Shown here: in pieces, positions 1 to 8,596 of the stretch
How positions within the stretch are numbered: position 1 is the stretch's first letter
Layout: each line of letters opens with the position of its first letter
Assembly (NCBI RefSeq): GCF_900446215.1
Contig: NZ_UAQZ01000001.1
Span: 62,001-126,000, forward strand
Source of the DNA: Burkholderia cenocepacia
Lineage (GTDB): Bacteria > Pseudomonadota > Gammaproteobacteria > Burkholderiales > Burkholderiaceae
DNA length: 64,000 nucleotides
Direction: 5' to 3'
The notes under the pieces: generated by a model
What the model saw: the letters and a program-made list of their open reading frames with translations, nothing else
Told to the model about the DNA's origin: nothing
Databases searched by the model: none
Position numbers and translations under genes: made by a program

Positions 1-169
1 AGCGGGGCAGGCGGGAACGCGCGACATGCGCGCCGCCGCGAGCCGTGCGGAAAGACTACGCAACGACGGGCGGCCGCTCCCCCCCATGCGCGGGGGGCAG
101 GGTTGCGGAGAATCGAAACGGGGATGGACAGGCGACTGCGCAGCCGCGGGCGACGGGTTCAGGCCGGCA
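1..169. other. Left-edge non-coding stretch
   Basis: This is the 3' flank of the minus-strand LuxR gene. It contains a C6/G6 hairpin near 80-100 but no T-tract that would make it a convincing terminator. I see no credible gene. Confidence 0.4.
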
Positions 170-2863
170 TCAGGGCGCGCTTTCGAGCAGCCCGAGCACC
201 AGCGCGCGGCGCACCGCATGCTTGCGCGAGCTGGCGTCGAGCTTGCCGAACAGGTTCTTCAGGTGCCATTTCACGGTTTCCTCGCCGACGGCGAGCGCGA
301 CCGCGATCTCCTTGTTCGACAGGTTGCGCGCGAGCAGCTCGAGGATCGCGCGCTCCTTCGGCGTCAGCACGACGCTCGGCACCGCGCGCGGGCTCGCCGC
401 GCCGCGCGGGGCCGGCGGCACGATGCGCGGCTGCGGCAGCGCGTGCCGCGCGGGGCCGTCGCCGGCGGCCGCCTCGTCGCCGGCGCGGCGCGCCCAGTCG
501 GCAACGGCCGGATGCGCGTCGGCGAGCGTGCGCGTGAGCCCGAACATGTCCGCGAGGTTCATCGCCTCGTCGAGCAGCGCACGGCCGCCGCGCCCCGACT
601 GTTCGAGCGCGAACGCGCTGAGCGCCATGATCTCGATGCGCTCGCGGCCCATGCTCATTTCGCGGGCCAGCACGGCGGCTTCGTCGAGCGCCGCACAGGC
701 GTCGTCCCAGCGGCGCGCGGCGAGCGCCGCGTACGCATGCGCGCTCGCCTGCAGCAGCACGACGGGGCGCCGCCACAGCGGCCCGTGCGCCGGAAATTCA
801 ACCGCGGCGATCGTGTCGATCCGCTCGACCAGCGCATGGCAGGTTGCCTCGCGGTAACGCGCCGCGTGAATGCGCACCTGCTCGGCAAGGCTCGCGACCG
901 ACAGGCGCGGCAGCCGGCGGGCAACGCCCATCGCGTCGAGCGCCTCCAGCAAATCGATCGCGCGATGCTCGACGCCGCGCAGCAACGCGATGCGCGCGGC
1001 CGTGCGATAGCCGAGCAGCACGGTGTCGGGCGTGCCCGCGTGTTCGAGCACGTCGAGCCGGTTCGCGAGCAACGCGGCGGCCTGGTCGACGCGATCGGCC
1101 TCGTACGCGAGCGCCGCGCACATCGCCGCGAGCATGCAGGTCAGCGGATGGCGCCGCCCGAGATCGGCTTCCGCGCGCGCCAGCGCCGGCGACAGCACGT
1201 CGTCCGCGAGCCGGATCTGGCCTTCGCGCAGGTAGGTCAGGCCGGTGATCAGCTCGCCCCAGCGCGCGACGTAGCCGAACCCGGCCGCCGTCTCGCCGCG
1301 TGGCGCCGCCTGCTGGAACCGGCGCGCCTGCGCCGGTTCGCCGACGATGATCGCGCGCGCCGACAGCCGGTTCGCGTGCATTTGCGCGAGCCACGTCGCC
1401 GCCGGCGGCATGAAGTCGGCCCACGGCTCGAACAGCGCGACGAAGCGGTCGATCTCGTCGGCGTAATACGCGGCCGCACTGAGGATCAGCGCGCATTCGT
1501 AGCGCATCGCGGCCGGCGTGCCGTCGTCGGCCAGGATGCCCGCGATCTGACGTTGCGCCTCGACATGGCGCTCGCCGAGCGCCAGCGCCCACGCGACCGC
1601 GATCCGCAGCGTCGGGCGCTTGTCGAGCTCCGTATCGGGCAGCAGCGCGAGCCAGTCGAGCACGTCGTTGATGCGGCCCTGCTTGATCGCATCCTCGAGA
1701 CAGCGCTGCGCGAGCGCGTACGCGGTCTCGAACTGGCCGGCCGCGTACGCGTGGCGCGCGGCTTCCTCGGTCATCCCGTGCGTGTCGAGCCAGGCGGCCG
1801 CGCGGGCGTGCAGCGTGCTGCGCTCGGCGTCGGGACGCGCAGCCAGCCGATCGCGCAGCGTGTCGCGCACGAGCGGGTGCAGCCGGCACCAGTCCGAATC
1901 GTCCGACGCGGTGAACAGCGGCGTGTCGCGGGCGAGCCGCGCGAGGCGCTCGGACGCGTGCACGTCGTCGAGCAACGCCGAGCACAGCGACGGATGCAGC
2001 CGATCGGCTACGCTCGTGCGCGTCAGGAACGCGGTGTCGTCGGCCGACAGGTTCGCGAGCAACAGCTCGACGAGCCGGTCGCGCGTGCCGTCCACCCGTT
2101 GGGCGAGCGCGTCGACCGCCTGGCGCGGATCGGCCGAGCGCGCCATCGCGGCCATCGCGAGCTGCAGCCCGAGCGGCCAGCCGTCGACGCGCTCGAACAG
2201 CCGCGCGCACGCGTCGGCATCCACCCGTTGCGCGAAGCGCGCGCCGACCAGCGCGATCGTCTCGTCGAGCGTGAAACGCAGCCAGTCGGCGCCCGCCAGC
2301 GTGCATTGGCCGCCCGCGAGCAGGTCGCCGGCCGCGTGATCGAGCCCGCGTCGCGCGGCGACGACGACATGCAGGTTCTGCGGCGCGTTGTGCAGCACGT
2401 AGGTGAGCGCGTCGAGGCCGGCGGGCGGCAGCCGCTCCGCGTCGTCGACGATCAGCAGCGCCTCCATCGACAGTTGCGCGACCTCGGCCAGCCACGCGGT
2501 CAGGCCGTCGAGCGCACGCGCCGCGCCGGCCGGGATCAGCCGCCCGAAACCGGGCCGCGCGCAGCCGGTCCGCACCGCCTGCACGAGCCCCTGCAGCAGC
2601 CGCGGCGCGTCGTCGCGCTCGTCGGCCGACAGCCACACGACCGCGCGGCCGAGCGCGACGGTTTCGCGGCGCCATTGCGCGAGCAGCGAGGTCTTGCCGT
2701 AACCGGCCGGCGCCTGCACCAGCGTGACCGGGCGGCCGTCGAACGCCGGCGCGGCGAGGCTCAGCCGTGCGCGCGCGAGCAACTGCGCCGGCACGCGCGG
2801 CGCGGTCGTCTTCAGGACCAGTTCGGTGGGGGGCGCGTCGGCGCGATCGGGTGGGTGGGCCAT
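170..2863 (-). CDS. MalT-like LuxR-family ATP-dependent transcriptional regulator
   Basis: The 897-aa protein has the architecture of the large STAND/MalT-type LuxR activators. An N-terminal P-loop (GYGKTS, about residues 54-59) follows a short leader containing KTTAPRVP. A Walker B-like LLIVDDAERLP lies near residue 140, then a long alpha-helical TPR-like sensor region, and a C-terminal LuxR helix-turn-helix (LTPKERAILELLARNLSNKE and EETVKWHLKNLFGKL, about 830-885). Such proteins hydrolyse ATP, oligomerise on binding an inducer and activate nearby catabolic promoters. It is divergent from the gene at 3105, and the 240-bp gap between them should hold its promoter. The inducer cannot be deduced. 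I chose the start at the first ATG before the conserved leader; its ribosome-binding site is weak. Confidence 0.9.
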   Translation of the reverse strand: MAHPPDRADAPPTELVLKTTAPRVPAQLLARARLSLAAPAFDGRPVTLVQAPAGYGKTSLLAQWRRETVALGRAVVWLSADERDDAPRLLQGLVQAVRTGCARPGFGRLIPAGAARALDGLTAWLAEVAQLSMEALLIVDDAERLPPAGLDALTYVLHNAPQNLHVVVAARRGLDHAAGDLLAGGQCTLAGADWLRFTLDETIALVGARFAQRVDADACARLFERVDGWPLGLQLAMAAMARSADPRQAVDALAQRVDGTRDRLVELLLANLSADDTAFLTRTSVADRLHPSLCSALLDDVHASERLARLARDTPLFTASDDSDWCRLHPLVRDTLRDRLAARPDAERSTLHARAAAWLDTHGMTEEAARHAYAAGQFETAYALAQRCLEDAIKQGRINDVLDWLALLPDTELDKRPTLRIAVAWALALGERHVEAQRQIAGILADDGTPAAMRYECALILSAAAYYADEIDRFVALFEPWADFMPPAATWLAQMHANRLSARAIIVGEPAQARRFQQAAPRGETAAGFGYVARWGELITGLTYLREGQIRLADDVLSPALARAEADLGRRHPLTCMLAAMCAALAYEADRVDQAAALLANRLDVLEHAGTPDTVLLGYRTAARIALLRGVEHRAIDLLEALDAMGVARRLPRLSVASLAEQVRIHAARYREATCHALVERIDTIAAVEFPAHGPLWRRPVVLLQASAHAYAALAARRWDDACAALDEAAVLAREMSMGRERIEIMALSAFALEQSGRGGRALLDEAMNLADMFGLTRTLADAHPAVADWARRAGDEAAAGDGPARHALPQPRIVPPAPRGAASPRAVPSVVLTPKERAILELLARNLSNKEIAVALAVGEETVKWHLKNLFGKLDASSRKHAVRRALVLGLLESAP

Positions 2864-3040
2864 CGGGGCAGCAGTGGAGTCCGGTGGGGCCGTGCGGGCC
2901 AGCGTCCGGGGTGGGCGTGCGGCAAGGATCGGTCGAACCGCGTTCGTGCGTCAATCCCCCCCGCGACGAGTGGGGCCGCCCCGGCGCGGCGTCGATAGCA
3001 TGGGTTCCGATGCATGACGAACGCCACGAGGAGGGCACCC

Positions 3041-3091
3041 ATGAAGATCGTATCGACCGGCGCGACGCGTAGCGCGCCGACCGCCGGCTGA
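3041..3091 (+). CDS. Possible 16-codon leader ORF
   Basis: An ATG at 3041 sits 7 nt after a strong GAGGAGGG ribosome-binding site and opens a 16-residue frame (MKIVSTGATRSAPTAG) ending in TGA 13 nt before the next start. The unusually good Shine-Dalgarno sequence is the only support. It could be a leader peptide, a decayed gene start or chance. No attenuator structure is evident. Confidence 0.25.
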   Translation: MKIVSTGATRSAPTAG

Positions 3092-3104
3092 GCGGAGCGA
3101 CACG

Positions 3105-4037
3105 ATGTACCGCCATCTGCTCGTGACGGTCGACGACGCGCCCGGCGGCATCGACGCGATCGGCGACGCGCTCGAACTGGCGCGCGCGGTCGGCGCGCGG
3201 GTCACGTTCGTGCTGCCCGCCGCCACGCCGGACTCGCGTTTATCCGGAGCGCGGCTGCCCGGACACGGTGCGAAAGTGGAAGCCGCCGCGCGGGCGCAGG
3301 GCCTGTCCCATGGGATCGCGGGGGCCGGCCATCCGGGGGCCGGCCATCCGGGGGCCGGCGACGCGTCGCCGGGCGTGCTGGCCGGCGAACTCGGCTGCGA
3401 CCTGATCGGCGTCGCGGCGCTGCCGCCCGACGCCGATGCGGTGGCCCGCGCGCAGCGACGGCAGTTGCTCGCGACGAGCGGCGTGCCGGTGCTCGTCTGC
3501 CCGTCGCGGCGGGCGCCCGCCGCGGCGCGCGTGATCGCGCGCTGCCTCGATGCGCATCGCATGGCCGGTGGGCTGCTGCACGCGCTGGCGGCGCTTGGCG
3601 ACGCGACGAACGAGCCGCATCGGCAAGCGGCCGACGCACGGCGCGCGCTGGCTGCGCTCGCCGCGCTGCAGAACGCCCGGTTCGGCACGGCCACCGAAGC
3701 GCGGCTCTTCGCGGCATTGCGCGTCCGTGCGGAGTGCGTCGCGGCCGAACTGGACGAACTCGACCGTCAGCGCCAGCGCGACACGCACGCCCTCGGCGCG
3801 CTCGCGCGGCTCGCCGAAGACGGGCTGCCGTCGGCCGCGTTCGACGCCGCGCTGGCCCGCTATGCGCACGGCGCGTTCGAGCAGATGGGGCGAATCGAAG
3901 GCGTGATTTTCCCGGCCGCGCGGCGCTACCTCGGCGACGCCGACTGGACCGGACTGGACGAACCCCCGGCGGACAACGCACCCGCGACGACGCCGGACAC
4001 GAACGAACCCGCCGATGCGCGACGCGCATCGGACTGA
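3105..4037 (+). CDS. UspA-like domain fused to a degenerate hemerythrin-like domain
   Basis: The 310-aa protein starts with a universal-stress-protein-like half (residues 1-130: YRHLLVTVDD at the N-terminus, ending in the Usp-typical SGVPVLVCPSR). The second half (about 140-285) follows the four-helix hemerythrin HHE pattern: an AHR in the first helix, ELDELDRQ in the third and a final helix running into FPAARRYLGDADW. Several positions that are His or Glu iron ligands in hemerythrins appear replaced, for example EQMGRIEG where HMxxEE is usual, so iron binding is doubtful. Residues around 70-85 contain a short tandem repeat (AGHPGAGHPGAG). GGAG 8 nt upstream supports the ATG. It is divergent from the LuxR regulator. 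The role may be stress or metal/oxygen sensing; this is inference. Confidence 0.7.
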   Translation: MYRHLLVTVDDAPGGIDAIGDALELARAVGARVTFVLPAATPDSRLSGARLPGHGAKVEAAARAQGLSHGIAGAGHPGAGHPGAGDASPGVLAGELGCDLIGVAALPPDADAVARAQRRQLLATSGVPVLVCPSRRAPAAARVIARCLDAHRMAGGLLHALAALGDATNEPHRQAADARRALAALAALQNARFGTATEARLFAALRVRAECVAAELDELDRQRQRDTHALGALARLAEDGLPSAAFDAALARYAHGAFEQMGRIEGVIFPAARRYLGDADWTGLDEPPADNAPATTPDTNEPADARRASD

Positions 4038-4055
4038 CGATTGACGGAGAACAAG

Positions 4056-5036
4056 ATGGCACATGCAGTGCGATTCCACGAAACCGGCGGCCCCGACGTG
4101 CTGCGCTGGGAGGCGGTCGACGTCGGCGATCCGGGCGCCGGCCAGGTACGCCTGCGGCACGAGGCGGTCGGCCTGAACTTCGCCGACACGTATTTCCGCA
4201 GCGGCCTGTATCCGGTGCCGCTGCCGGCCGGCATCGGCGTCGAGGCGGCCGGCGTGGTCGAGGCCGTCGGCCCCGGCGTGACGAACGTCGCCGTCGGCGA
4301 CCGTGTGACCTACACGGGCTTCCTGAACACGCTGGGCGCGTACAGCACCGAACGGTTGATCCCCGCCGCGCCGCTCGTCCGGCTGCCGGCCGGCATCGCG
4401 TGCGAAACGGCTGCCGCGATGACGATGCGCGGCCTCACGTCGGCCTACCTGCTGCGCCGCATCCATGCGTTCGCGCCGGGCGACACGATCCTGCTGCATG
4501 CGGCCGCCGGCGGCGTCGGGCTGATCGTGTCGCAGTGGGCGAAGCTGCTCGGGCTCAACGTGATCGGCACCGTCTCCAGCGAACACAAGGCCGCGATCGC
4601 CCGCGCGCACGGCTGCGACCACACGATCGACTACAGCCGCGAGGACGTCGCGAAGCGCGTGCGCGAACTGACGGACGGCGCCGGTGTCGACGTCGTGTTC
4701 GACAGCGTCGGCAAGGACACCTTCGAAGGCTCGCTCGATTCGCTGAAGCGGCGCGGGCTGATGGTGTGCGTCGGCACCGCGTCGGGCCCGATCCCGCCGT
4801 TCGATCCGCAGCGTCTCGCGATGAAGGGCTCGCTGTACCTGACGCGCCCGGCGCTGGCCGACTACATCGCCGATCCGGCCGAGAAGAACGACCTGGCCGG
4901 CGAGCTGTTCGCGCACGTCGCGGCCGGCCGCATCAGGATCGAGATCAACCAGCGCTATGCGCTGCAGGACGCCGCGCACGCGCACCGCGATCTCGAATCG
5001 CGCAAGACGACCGGTTCGTCGGTGTTCATCGTCTGA
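4056..5036 (+). CDS. Zinc-independent quinone oxidoreductase (MDR family)
   Basis: The 326-aa medium-chain dehydrogenase/reductase has an N-terminal GroES-like domain lacking the catalytic zinc Cys/His set (NFADTYFRSG region, residues 41-50). The NADPH-binding Rossmann motif AAGGVGLIVSQWA lies near residue 150. It matches QOR-type enzymes that reduce quinones or enones with NADPH. An in-frame TTG lies 15 nt upstream, but GGAGAACA placed before the ATG at 4056 decides the start. It lies 18 bp after the Usp-like gene and 10 bp before the TauD-like gene, so it is probably cotranscribed with both. Confidence 0.88.
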   Translation: MAHAVRFHETGGPDVLRWEAVDVGDPGAGQVRLRHEAVGLNFADTYFRSGLYPVPLPAGIGVEAAGVVEAVGPGVTNVAVGDRVTYTGFLNTLGAYSTERLIPAAPLVRLPAGIACETAAAMTMRGLTSAYLLRRIHAFAPGDTILLHAAAGGVGLIVSQWAKLLGLNVIGTVSSEHKAAIARAHGCDHTIDYSREDVAKRVRELTDGAGVDVVFDSVGKDTFEGSLDSLKRRGLMVCVGTASGPIPPFDPQRLAMKGSLYLTRPALADYIADPAEKNDLAGELFAHVAAGRIRIEINQRYALQDAAHAHRDLESRKTTGSSVFIV

Positions 5037-5046
5037 GGAGGCGCGC

Positions 5047-5895
5047 ATGCGAGTCGAACCCCTGACCTGCGCGATCGGTGCGGAACTGCTGGACGTGAGC
5101 CTCGCCGACGCCGTGCACGACGACGGCCTGTTCGCCGAGATCCGCGCGCAGTTGCTGCGGCATCGCGTGCTGTTCCTGCGCGACCAGGACATCACGCGCG
5201 CCGAGCACGTCGCGTTCGCGCGGCGCTTCGGCGAGCTCGAGGATCATCCGGTCGCCGGCAGCGACCCCGAGCACCCCGGGCTCGTGCGGATCTACAAGTC
5301 GCCCGACCAGCCGAACGACCGCTACGAGAATGCGTGGCACAGCGATGCGAGCTGGCGCGTGGCGCCGCCGTTCGGCTGCGTGCTGCGCTGCATCGAGGGT
5401 CCGCCGGTTGGCGGCGACACGATGTGGGCGAACATGGTGCTCGCGTACGAGCGCCTGCCGGACCACGTGAAGCAGCAGATCGCCGACTTGCGCGCGCGTC
5501 ACAGCATCGAGGCGAGCTTCGGCGCGGCGATGCCGGTCGACAAGCGCCTCGCGCTGAAGGCGCAGTATCCGGACGCCGAGCATCCGGTCGTGCGCACGCA
5601 TCCGGAAACCGGCGAGAAGGTGCTGTACGTGAATGCGTTCGCCACGCATTTCACGAACTTCCACACGCCGGCGCGCGTGCGCTACGGGCAGGACGCGAAC
5701 CCCGGCGCCGGCCAGTTGCTGCAGTACCTGATCAGCCAGGCTTATATCCCCGAATACCAGGTGCGCTGGCGCTGGAAGAAGAACAGCGTCGCGATCTGGG
5801 ACAACCGCAGCACGCAGCATTACGCGGTGATGGACTACCCGCCGTGCGTGCGCCGGATGGAGCGCGCGGGCATCGTCGGCGACGTGCCGTTCTGA
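5047..5895 (+). CDS. TauD/TfdA-family Fe(II)/2-oxoglutarate dioxygenase
   Basis: The 282-aa protein has the facial triad of the TauD family: HSD at residues 98-100 and the distal His in STQHYAV (about 258), followed by the 2-oxoglutarate-binding Arg region (CVRRMER). The AFARRFGELEDHPV segment is also family-typical. These enzymes hydroxylate a substrate, often a sulfonate, aryloxyacid or betaine, releasing CO2 and succinate. The substrate here is unknown. GAGGAGGCGCGC before ATG 5047 is a clear ribosome-binding site 10 nt after the oxidoreductase stop, indicating an operon. Confidence 0.9.
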   Translation: MRVEPLTCAIGAELLDVSLADAVHDDGLFAEIRAQLLRHRVLFLRDQDITRAEHVAFARRFGELEDHPVAGSDPEHPGLVRIYKSPDQPNDRYENAWHSDASWRVAPPFGCVLRCIEGPPVGGDTMWANMVLAYERLPDHVKQQIADLRARHSIEASFGAAMPVDKRLALKAQYPDAEHPVVRTHPETGEKVLYVNAFATHFTNFHTPARVRYGQDANPGAGQLLQYLISQAYIPEYQVRWRWKKNSVAIWDNRSTQHYAVMDYPPCVRRMERAGIVGDVPF

Positions 5896-5937
5896 GCGCC
5901 ACCGCGCGCCGATCGATTCGCCACCCGAGACACGACG

Positions 5938-5958
5938 CGCCGGGCTCGCCGCCCGGCG
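5938..5958. other. 8-bp-arm hairpin between dioxygenase and BKACE genes
   Basis: A perfect inverted repeat CGCCGGGC-TCGCC-GCCCGGCG lies 43 nt after the dioxygenase stop. There is no T-tract. It may be an intercistronic or weak termination structure. Confidence 0.35.
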
Positions 5959-6025
5959 TGGCGGGGTACGCACGCCGGTACGGCCTCGTACGCCCGAACC
6001 ACAACGATTCCCACTGGAGGACGAC

Positions 6026-7081
6026 ATGCAATTTCTCGACGATTCGCTGCACCCGGAAAACCAGGACAAGGTGGTCATCACGGTCGCGCCGTACGGCCCC
6101 GAATGGATGCCCGCCGATTTTCCGGAAGACATTCCGGTGACGATGGACGAGCACGTGCAGAAGGCCGTCGACTGCTACAACGCAGGCGCGACCGTGCTGC
6201 ACCTGCACGTGCGCGAACTCGACGGCAAGGGCAGCAAGCGGCTGTCGAAATTCAACGAACTGCTCGGCCGGCTGCGCGAAGCGGTGCCGGACATGATCCT
6301 GCAGGTCGGCGGCTCGATCTCGTTCGCGCCGGAAGGCGACGGCGCCGAAGCGAAATGGCTGTCCGACGACACGCGCCACATGCTCGCCGAGCTGACGCCG
6401 AAGCCCGACCAGGTGACGGTCGCGATCAACACCGTGCAGATGAACATCACCGAGCTGATGAGCCGCAAGGACATCGCCGGCACGTCGCTGAACGAGGCCG
6501 CGCTGTGGGACGCCTATCGCGAGATGACGGTGCCCGCCGGCCCCGGCTGGGTCGACGAACACCTGCGCCGCCTGCAGGCGGCCGGCATCCAGCCGCATTT
6601 CCAGCTGACCGGCATGCATGCGCTCGAAACGCTCGAACGGATCATCCGGCGCGGCGTCTATCGCGGCCCGCTGAACGTCACGTGGGTCGGCATCGGCGGC
6701 GGCTTCGACGGCCCGAATCCGTACAACTTCATGGAATTCGTGCGGCGCTGCCCGGACGGCGCCTGCATCACGCTCGAATCGCTGATGAAGAACGTACTGC
6801 CGATCAACACGGTCGCGATGGCGCTCGGCCTGCATCCGCGCTGCGGGATCGAGGACACGATCATCGACCAGAAGGGCAACCGGATGACGTCGGTGCAGCA
6901 GGTCGAGCAGTGCGTGCGGATCGCCCGCGAACTCGGCCGCGAGATCGCGACCGGCAAGGAGGCGAAGGCGATCTACCGGATCGGCGTGCAGTACGACGGC
7001 GTCGACGAAACGCTCGCGCAGCTCGGGATGGCGCCGAACCGCCGGCCGGGCCAGGTGAGCGTGCCGCTGCGCGCGGCCTGA
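6026..7081 (+). CDS. Beta-keto acid cleavage enzyme (BKACE, DUF849)
   Basis: The 351-aa protein belongs to the BKACE family, zinc enzymes that condense a beta-keto acid with acetyl-CoA and cleave it to acetoacetate plus a new CoA ester. The Zn-binding HLHVR motif lies at residues 59-63 inside a TIM-barrel start (ITVAPYGPEWMPADFPEDIP). The LQVGGS and GIGGG segments are also present. Length fits somewhat extended members of the family. Characterised relatives act on 3-keto-5-aminohexanoate or dehydrocarnitine; this substrate is not known. GGAGGACGAC precedes the ATG. The dioxygenase upstream and transporter downstream suggest a catabolic operon. Confidence 0.9.
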   Translation: MQFLDDSLHPENQDKVVITVAPYGPEWMPADFPEDIPVTMDEHVQKAVDCYNAGATVLHLHVRELDGKGSKRLSKFNELLGRLREAVPDMILQVGGSISFAPEGDGAEAKWLSDDTRHMLAELTPKPDQVTVAINTVQMNITELMSRKDIAGTSLNEAALWDAYREMTVPAGPGWVDEHLRRLQAAGIQPHFQLTGMHALETLERIIRRGVYRGPLNVTWVGIGGGFDGPNPYNFMEFVRRCPDGACITLESLMKNVLPINTVAMALGLHPRCGIEDTIIDQKGNRMTSVQQVEQCVRIARELGREIATGKEAKAIYRIGVQYDGVDETLAQLGMAPNRRPGQVSVPLRAA

Positions 7082-7141
7082 CGCGCAGCGCCCCGGGCGG
7101 CCGCGAGCGCCGCCCGCCGATCGAGGTGGCGCGGCACCCAT

Positions 7142-7181
7142 CCTCGCGCGACGCGCGAGGGCTAGCTCCGGGACACGGAGC
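7142..7181. other. Two tandem hairpins upstream of the MFS gene
   Basis: CCTCGCGCG-A-CGCGCGAGG (7142-7160) is a perfect inverted repeat. GCTCCG-GGACA-CGGAGC (7165-7181) follows it at once. They sit in the 155-bp gap between the BKACE gene and the transporter, 56 nt before its ATG. They could form a terminator without T-tract or a structured leader; no riboswitch class is recognised. Confidence 0.35.
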
Positions 7182-7236
7182 GGGGCCGCGCAAGCCGCGC
7201 CGGCGCATTGCCGCCCCGGTGCCGGAGGAGACACGC

Positions 7237-8565
7237 ATGTTGATTCATCACATCGAGCCGTCGCTGCAGGACCGGACGGCCACCGAGCGGCGCGCGCCTG
7301 CGTATGCGTGGCTCGTGTTCGGGCTGACCGTCGGGCTGCTGCTGTCGGACTACATGTCGCGGCAGGTGCTCAACGCGGTGTTTCCGCTGCTCAAGCACGC
7401 ATGGGCGCTGTCGGACACGCAGCTCGGTTCGCTGTCCGGCGTCGTCGCGCTGCTGGTCGGGCTGCTGACGTTTCCGCTGTCGGTGCTCGCCGACCATTTC
7501 GGGCGCGTGCGCAGCATCGTGCTGATGGCCGCGTTGTGGAGCGTCGCGACGCTCGGCTGCGCGCTGTCGACCAGCTACGCGGAAATGCTGGTCGCGCGCG
7601 GCCTCGTCGGGCTCGGCGAAGCCGCGTACGGCAGCGTCGGCGTCGCGCTGATCCTCAGCATCTTTCCGGCCCGGCTGCGCGCGACGCTCACCGGCGCATT
7701 CATGGCCGGCGGCGCATTCGGTTCGGTGTTCGGGATGGCGCTCGGCGGGCTGGTCGGCGCGCATCTCGGCTGGCGCTGGTCGTTCGGCGTGATGGCCGCG
7801 CTCGGCATCGTGCTGCTCGTCGCGTACCGCTGCGTCGTGACCGAGCGGCGGCTCGCCGCGTACCGCGTCGAATCGTGCCGGCGCGAGGCCGACGCGCCGC
7901 GCGATCTGCGCGGCAGCGTGCGGGCGCTGATGTCGGGACTGTTCGCGTCGCGCTCGGTGATCTGCGCGTATCTCGGCAGCGGGCTGCACCTGTTCGTGCC
8001 GGGCGCGCTGTTCGCGTGGCTGCCGAGCTACCTGAACCGCTACTACGCGATGGCGCCCGACCGCGCGGCCGTGCTTGCGGCCGGCTTCGTGCTGCTCGCG
8101 GGCGTCGGGATGGTCGGCTGCGGCATCGTCACCGACCGCGTCGGCCGGGCCGACGGCTCGCGCAAATGGCTGACCGCGATCACGTATTGCGTGCTCACCG
8201 GCGTGTGTCTCGCGGTCGCGTTCCGGTTGCCGCCCGGGCCGCCGCAGCTCGCGCTGATCTGCGCGGGCATGCTGGTCGGCGCGGGCGCGTCCGGCGCATC
8301 GGGCGCGATGGTCGCGAACCTCACGCCGGCCGCGATCCACGCGTCGGCGTTCGCGACGCTCACGCTCGCGAACAACCTGCTCGGCATGGCGCCGGGTCCG
8401 CTGCTGACGGGATGGGCGGCCGATCGCGCCGGGCTCGTCGACGCACTGCAATGGATTCCGGCCGTGCCGCTCGCGGCGGCCGTGCTGTTCGCGATCGGAC
8501 GCGCGAGCTATGCGGCCGATCTCGCGCGCGTCGAACGCGAACGGCGCGCGACACGACTGTCCTGA
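7237..8565 (+). CDS. MFS transporter
   Basis: The 442-aa protein has about 12 hydrophobic segments. The loop between segments 2 and 3 carries the MFS signature (LADHFGRVRS), with a second copy after segment 8 (VTDRVGRADGS). Residues 1-20 are cytoplasmic, and VGLLLSDYMSRQVLNAVFPLLK resembles organic-anion or aromatic-acid permeases. GGAGGAGACACGC precedes ATG 7237; the open frame extends upstream but without this site. Position after the BKACE gene suggests it imports the pathway substrate. Confidence 0.9.
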   Translation: MLIHHIEPSLQDRTATERRAPAYAWLVFGLTVGLLLSDYMSRQVLNAVFPLLKHAWALSDTQLGSLSGVVALLVGLLTFPLSVLADHFGRVRSIVLMAALWSVATLGCALSTSYAEMLVARGLVGLGEAAYGSVGVALILSIFPARLRATLTGAFMAGGAFGSVFGMALGGLVGAHLGWRWSFGVMAALGIVLLVAYRCVVTERRLAAYRVESCRREADAPRDLRGSVRALMSGLFASRSVICAYLGSGLHLFVPGALFAWLPSYLNRYYAMAPDRAAVLAAGFVLLAGVGMVGCGIVTDRVGRADGSRKWLTAITYCVLTGVCLAVAFRLPPGPPQLALICAGMLVGAGASGASGAMVANLTPAAIHASAFATLTLANNLLGMAPGPLLTGWAADRAGLVDALQWIPAVPLAAAVLFAIGRASYAADLARVERERRATRLS

Positions 8566-8596
8566 ACCTTCTTCCTGACCGCTTCCTGGAGGCTGC

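Noticed and set aside
80-105. C6/G6 hairpin as terminator of the LuxR gene
   Set aside because: It has a short stem, no T-tract, and homopolymer runs pair by chance in such DNA.
26-2998. 990-codon plus-strand open frame opposite the LuxR gene
   Set aside because: Its sequence is Arg/Ala/Gln-rich without any domain, and it mirrors the real 897-codon regulator. Antisense open frames are common at this GC content.
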